Source of the DNA: Streptomyces subrutilus | GTDB lineage: Bacteria > Actinomycetota > Actinomycetes > Streptomycetales > Streptomycetaceae | Direction of reading: 5' to 3' | DNA length: 64,000 nucleotides | Assembly (NCBI RefSeq): GCF_008704535.1 | Contig: NZ_CP023701.1 | Coordinates: 3,343,501 to 3,407,500 of the forward strand | Shown here: one piece after another, positions 60,463 to 64,000 of the stretch | How positions within the stretch are numbered: position 1 is the stretch's first letter | Layout: each line of letters starts with the position of its first letter | Notes under the pieces: generated by a model | Told to the model about the DNA's origin: nothing | The model's database searches: none | What the model saw: only the letters and a program-made list of their open reading frames with translations | Translations under genes and position numbers: made by a program

Positions 60463-61630
60463 GCCCGACACCGTATCGGGCGGGCCCGGAACCGAACGAG
60501 CGGGCGTACACCAGCGTCACCAGCACGAGCACCATCGGCACCAGCATCGCCCCCCGGTAGCTCCACGCGTCCCCGATCCCCCCGACCAGCGGGGAGCCGA
60601 TCAGGAAGCCCACGTAGTTGAAGATGTTCAACCGGGCGATCGCCGTGTCCGACGCCCCGCCCGGGAAGAGCCGCCCCGCCGCCGCGAACGTCTGCGGCAC
60701 GATCACGCACAGCCCGACCCCCAGCAGCGTGAACCCGAGCATCCCCACCCACGCCCCCGGCGCGGCGGCCACCACCGCGAACCCCCCGGCCGCCACCACC
60801 GTCCCGGCGCGCACCACGCCCGCCGCCCCGAACCGCCGCACCCCCAGGTCGCCCACGGCCCGCCCGATCAGCGTGGTCACCATGTAGACGTTGTACGGGA
60901 CGGTCGCCAGCTGCTCCGAGCTGCCCAGCACGTCCTGGAGGTACTTGGCACTCCAGTTCGCCACCGTCGAATCACCGATGTACGCGCACGCCATCACCAG
61001 GCACAGCGGCAGCAGCAGCCTGAACCCGCCCGCCCCCAGCCCCTTCTCGGCCACCGCCCCGGCGGCCTCCCGGTCCACGTACGAGCCGCTGGCGACCAGC
61101 ACGAGCGGCACCAGCACGACCACCGCGGGCAGATAGCTCACCAGCAGGTCCAGCTGCCAGTGCGCCCCCGCCCAGGCCGCCGAGGCCCCCACGATCCCGC
61201 CCAGGCTGTACGCCGCGTGGAACCCCAGCATGATGCTGCGCCCGTACGCCCGCTGCAGACTCACCCCGAGCATGTTCATCGAGGCGTCCAGCGCGCCCAC
61301 CGACAGCCCGAACACCCCCAGGGCCACCGCCACGTGCCACAGCTGCGTACCCGCCCCGACGCCCAGCAGCGCGAGCAGCACCACGGGCTGCGCCCACCGC
61401 AGGACGGTACTGGGCGCGACCCGCTTCACCAGGTGCTCGGTGGCCACGCTGGACACGCCGGCCAGCACCGGCACGGCGGCGAGGAAGGCGGGCAGCAGCC
61501 CGTCGGATATCCCGTACCGGTCCTGGATGGCCGGGATACGGGTCACCAGCAGCGCGAAGGCGACGCCTTGCGCGAAGAAACTCACCCCGAGGGCACCGCG
61601 GCCGCGTCGCAACCGCACGTCATCCGTCAT
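60413..61630 (-). CDS. MFS transporter
   Basis: This protein of about 405 aa has twelve predicted membrane helices and the fucose-permease-like/YfcJ-style pattern GALGVSFFAQGVAFALLVTR and SVGALDASMNMLGVSLQRAY. Its 3' end runs 50 bp into acuC. The substrate is unknown. The ATG at 61630 is the start. Confidence 0.87.
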   Translation of the reverse strand: MTDDVRLRRGRGALGVSFFAQGVAFALLVTRIPAIQDRYGISDGLLPAFLAAVPVLAGVSSVATEHLVKRVAPSTVLRWAQPVVLLALLGVGAGTQLWHVAVALGVFGLSVGALDASMNMLGVSLQRAYGRSIMLGFHAAYSLGGIVGASAAWAGAHWQLDLLVSYLPAVVVLVPLVLVASGSYVDREAAGAVAEKGLGAGGFRLLLPLCLVMACAYIGDSTVANWSAKYLQDVLGSSEQLATVPYNVYMVTTLIGRAVGDLGVRRFGAAGVVRAGTVVAAGGFAVVAAAPGAWVGMLGFTLLGVGLCVIVPQTFAAAGRLFPGGASDTAIARLNIFNYVGFLIGSPLVGGIGDAWSYRGAMLVPMVLVLVTLVYARSFGSGPARYGVGHERPRVVDVGRGGNGV

Positions 61631-61673
61631 GGCGGCACAGCGTAGGCCCCGGGGCTACCCGTGGGTAGAGCGA

Positions 61674-62327
61674 TCACACGGGCAGTTGCAGGAGCCCCGG
61701 GAGCTGCTTCATGTCACCGAAGTACCCGGTGGCCCCGTCGAGTCGCTCGGCGGGCATCATGCCGGTGAACCCGAGGACGTCCATGCCCGCGGCCCGCGCG
61801 GCCCGGACACCGAGCGGACTGTCCTCGACGACCACGCACCGGGCGGGATCGACGTCCATGCAGCGGGCCGCGTGCAGGAAGAGGTCGGGCGCCGGCTTGC
61901 CCTTGCCCACGTCCTGCGAACTGAAGATCCACTCGTCCTCGAACCATTCGTCGAGCCCGGTCACCCGGTGCCCGACCCGGATGCGCTCGTGGCTCCCGGA
62001 CGAGGCCACGCAGTAGGCGATCCCCTGCTCGACCAGCGTGGCGAGCACCTCCTCGGCCCCGGGGACGGGCCGCAGTTCCCGTTCGAAGGCGTCGAAGGTG
62101 CGTGCGTGCAGCGTCTCGTCGAAGTCGTCGGGCAGCCGCTGCCCGGTCCGCTCCAGGACCAGGTCGTGCACCCGGTGGACGGCGGCCCCCATGTAGTCAC
62201 GGAGCGACTCCTCGTAGGAGGTCGGGTGCCCCAGTTCCGTCAGGTACCCGGCGAGGATGCTGTTGGCGAGCGGCTCACTGTCCACCAGCACGCCGTCGTT
62301 GTCGAAGATGACGAGGTCGTAGCCCAT
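61674..62327 (-). CDS. HAD-IA family phosphatase (beta-phosphoglucomutase-like)
   Basis: This 217-aa protein has IFDNDGVLVDSEPLANSIL with the two catalytic Asp near residue 9, CVASSGSHERIRVGH near 106 and GKGKPAPDLFLHAARCM, VVEDSPLGVRAARAAGM further on. It belongs to the phosphoglycolate phosphatase/phosphoglucomutase group. TAGGGT lies six bases before the ATG. The substrate is unknown. Confidence 0.88.
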   Translation of the reverse strand: MGYDLVIFDNDGVLVDSEPLANSILAGYLTELGHPTSYEESLRDYMGAAVHRVHDLVLERTGQRLPDDFDETLHARTFDAFERELRPVPGAEEVLATLVEQGIAYCVASSGSHERIRVGHRVTGLDEWFEDEWIFSSQDVGKGKPAPDLFLHAARCMDVDPARCVVVEDSPLGVRAARAAGMDVLGFTGMMPAERLDGATGYFGDMKQLPGLLQLPV

Positions 62328-62517
62328 GACCCCACCCTACGAGCCGTCAGCACAGGTGGCCGGGAAACTCGTGCTGGTGAACGGAGGAACACCAAAAGAT
62401 CCGCACGCCGTCGCACACCCCGTTCCGGCCCCCGCGCGGCCGGCCGACCGGTACGCACCGGAGCCCGGATCCGCCGGTACGACCGCGGAAACCACCCGAA
62501 AACTGTCCTGGAACGCA
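62328..62517. other. Spacer between HAD phosphatase and rRNA terminator
   Basis: No supported gene. The open plus frame starting at 62326 runs into the rRNA terminator and lacks support. Confidence 0.4.
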
Positions 62518-62549
62518 GAAAAGCCCCGCACCATAAGGTGCGGGGCTTT
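62518..62549 (-). terminator. rRNA operon intrinsic terminator
   Basis: A perfect 13-bp stem (62520-62532 with 62537-62549) with loop ATAA, then TTTT on the minus strand, ends the rRNA operon downstream of 5S. Confidence 0.88.
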
Positions 62550-62563
62550 CCCACAATGATTGT

Positions 62564-62680
62564 TCGGCGGCGTCCTACTCTCCCACAGGGTCCCCCCTGC
62601 AGTACCATCGGCGCTGAAAGGCTTAGCTTCCGGGTTCGGAATGTAACCGGGCGTTTCCCTAACGCTATGACCACCGAAAC
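62564..62680 (-). rRNA. rrf: 5S ribosomal RNA
   Basis: The minus strand starts GTTTCGGTGGTCATAGCG and ends in GCCGCCGAAC, with the 5S loop C/D landmarks (CCCGGTTACATTCCGAACCC). The ends are approximate to within three bases. Confidence 0.92.
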
Positions 62681-62753
62681 ACTATGAAATTTGAACGCTG
62701 GTGTTTTCACAGCTGTTCGTTATTTCAGAACTAACACAGTGGACGCGAGCAAC

Positions 62754-64000
<1,247 letters not shown>

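Noticed and set aside
62326..62559. 77-aa plus frame after the HAD phosphatase
   Set aside because: It runs into the rRNA terminator; no domain or ribosome binding site supports it.

Overview
This 64 kb window comes from the chromosome of a Streptomyces species. The evidence is the very high G+C content, the frequent GTG starts, and lineage markers: the developmental sigma factor BldN next to its anti-sigma factor RsbN, an excisionase-type small regulator like BdtA, the rex-hemA-hemC-hemD operon, a futalosine-pathway menaquinone locus, DUF397/DUF5753 regulator pairs, and a class I lysyl-tRNA synthetase divergent from argS. The window ends inside a minus-strand rRNA operon. No insertion sequence, prophage, CRISPR array, tRNA or secondary-metabolite cluster was seen.

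Layout. (1) 1-8.1 kb: a truncated repeat-protein gene, a long-chain acyl-CoA synthetase with a palindromic operator, a winged-helix-like regulator, a first ATPase/HTH/DUF397 locus, a glutamate/dicarboxylate symporter, a small membrane protein and a GNAT enzyme. (2) 8.2-13.8 kb: late menaquinone genes (mqnE, AsnC-type regulator, UbiX-like, UbiA-like, an unknown translationally coupled protein, UbiD-like). (3) 13.9-17.1 kb: PLD_N membrane protein, TetR regulator and a secreted dipeptidase-like protein with a discoidin domain. (4) 17.4-25.2 kb: System II cytochrome c maturation genes (ccsB, resB, ccdA, resA), a Tat lipoprotein deacetylase, a histidine phosphatase and hemL. (5) 25.2-38.4 kb: a looser accessory block containing a DUF4097/HTH-MarR pair, GNAT, Mut7-C, FAD monooxygenase, YnfA, SDR, a DasR-box deacetylase, RtcB, two DUF3558 lipoproteins and a DUF2637 protein. 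(6) 38.4-44.5 kb: lysS/argS, a VOC protein, DUF1876 and hemB. (7) 44.6-46.1 kb: a second, decayed ATPase/HTH/DUF397 locus. (8) 46.1-51.9 kb: hemD-hemC-hemA-rex and a glutaredoxin. (9) 51.9-62.3 kb: HAD phosphatase, bldN, rsbN, acyltransferase, epimerase, bS22, a BdtA-like regulator, a putative phosphatase, AcuC, an MFS transporter and another HAD phosphatase. (10) 62.5-64 kb: rRNA terminator, 5S and the 3' part of 23S.

How it fits together. Much of the window concerns respiration and redox: menaquinone, cytochrome c assembly, haem synthesis (hemL, hemB, hemC, hemD, hemA) and the NADH/NAD sensor Rex, which has an excellent operator in its own promoter and a Crp-like palindrome upstream. A developmental module (bldN, rsbN, BdtA-like) sits beside it. 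BldD-like repeats precede bldN and a near-consensus sigma-BldN promoter precedes rsbN. The two ATPase/HTH/DUF397 loci are the most notable comparison: one looks intact, while the other has a 5'-truncated ATPase, a frameshifted HTH gene and a DUF397 gene whose core motif is triplicated.
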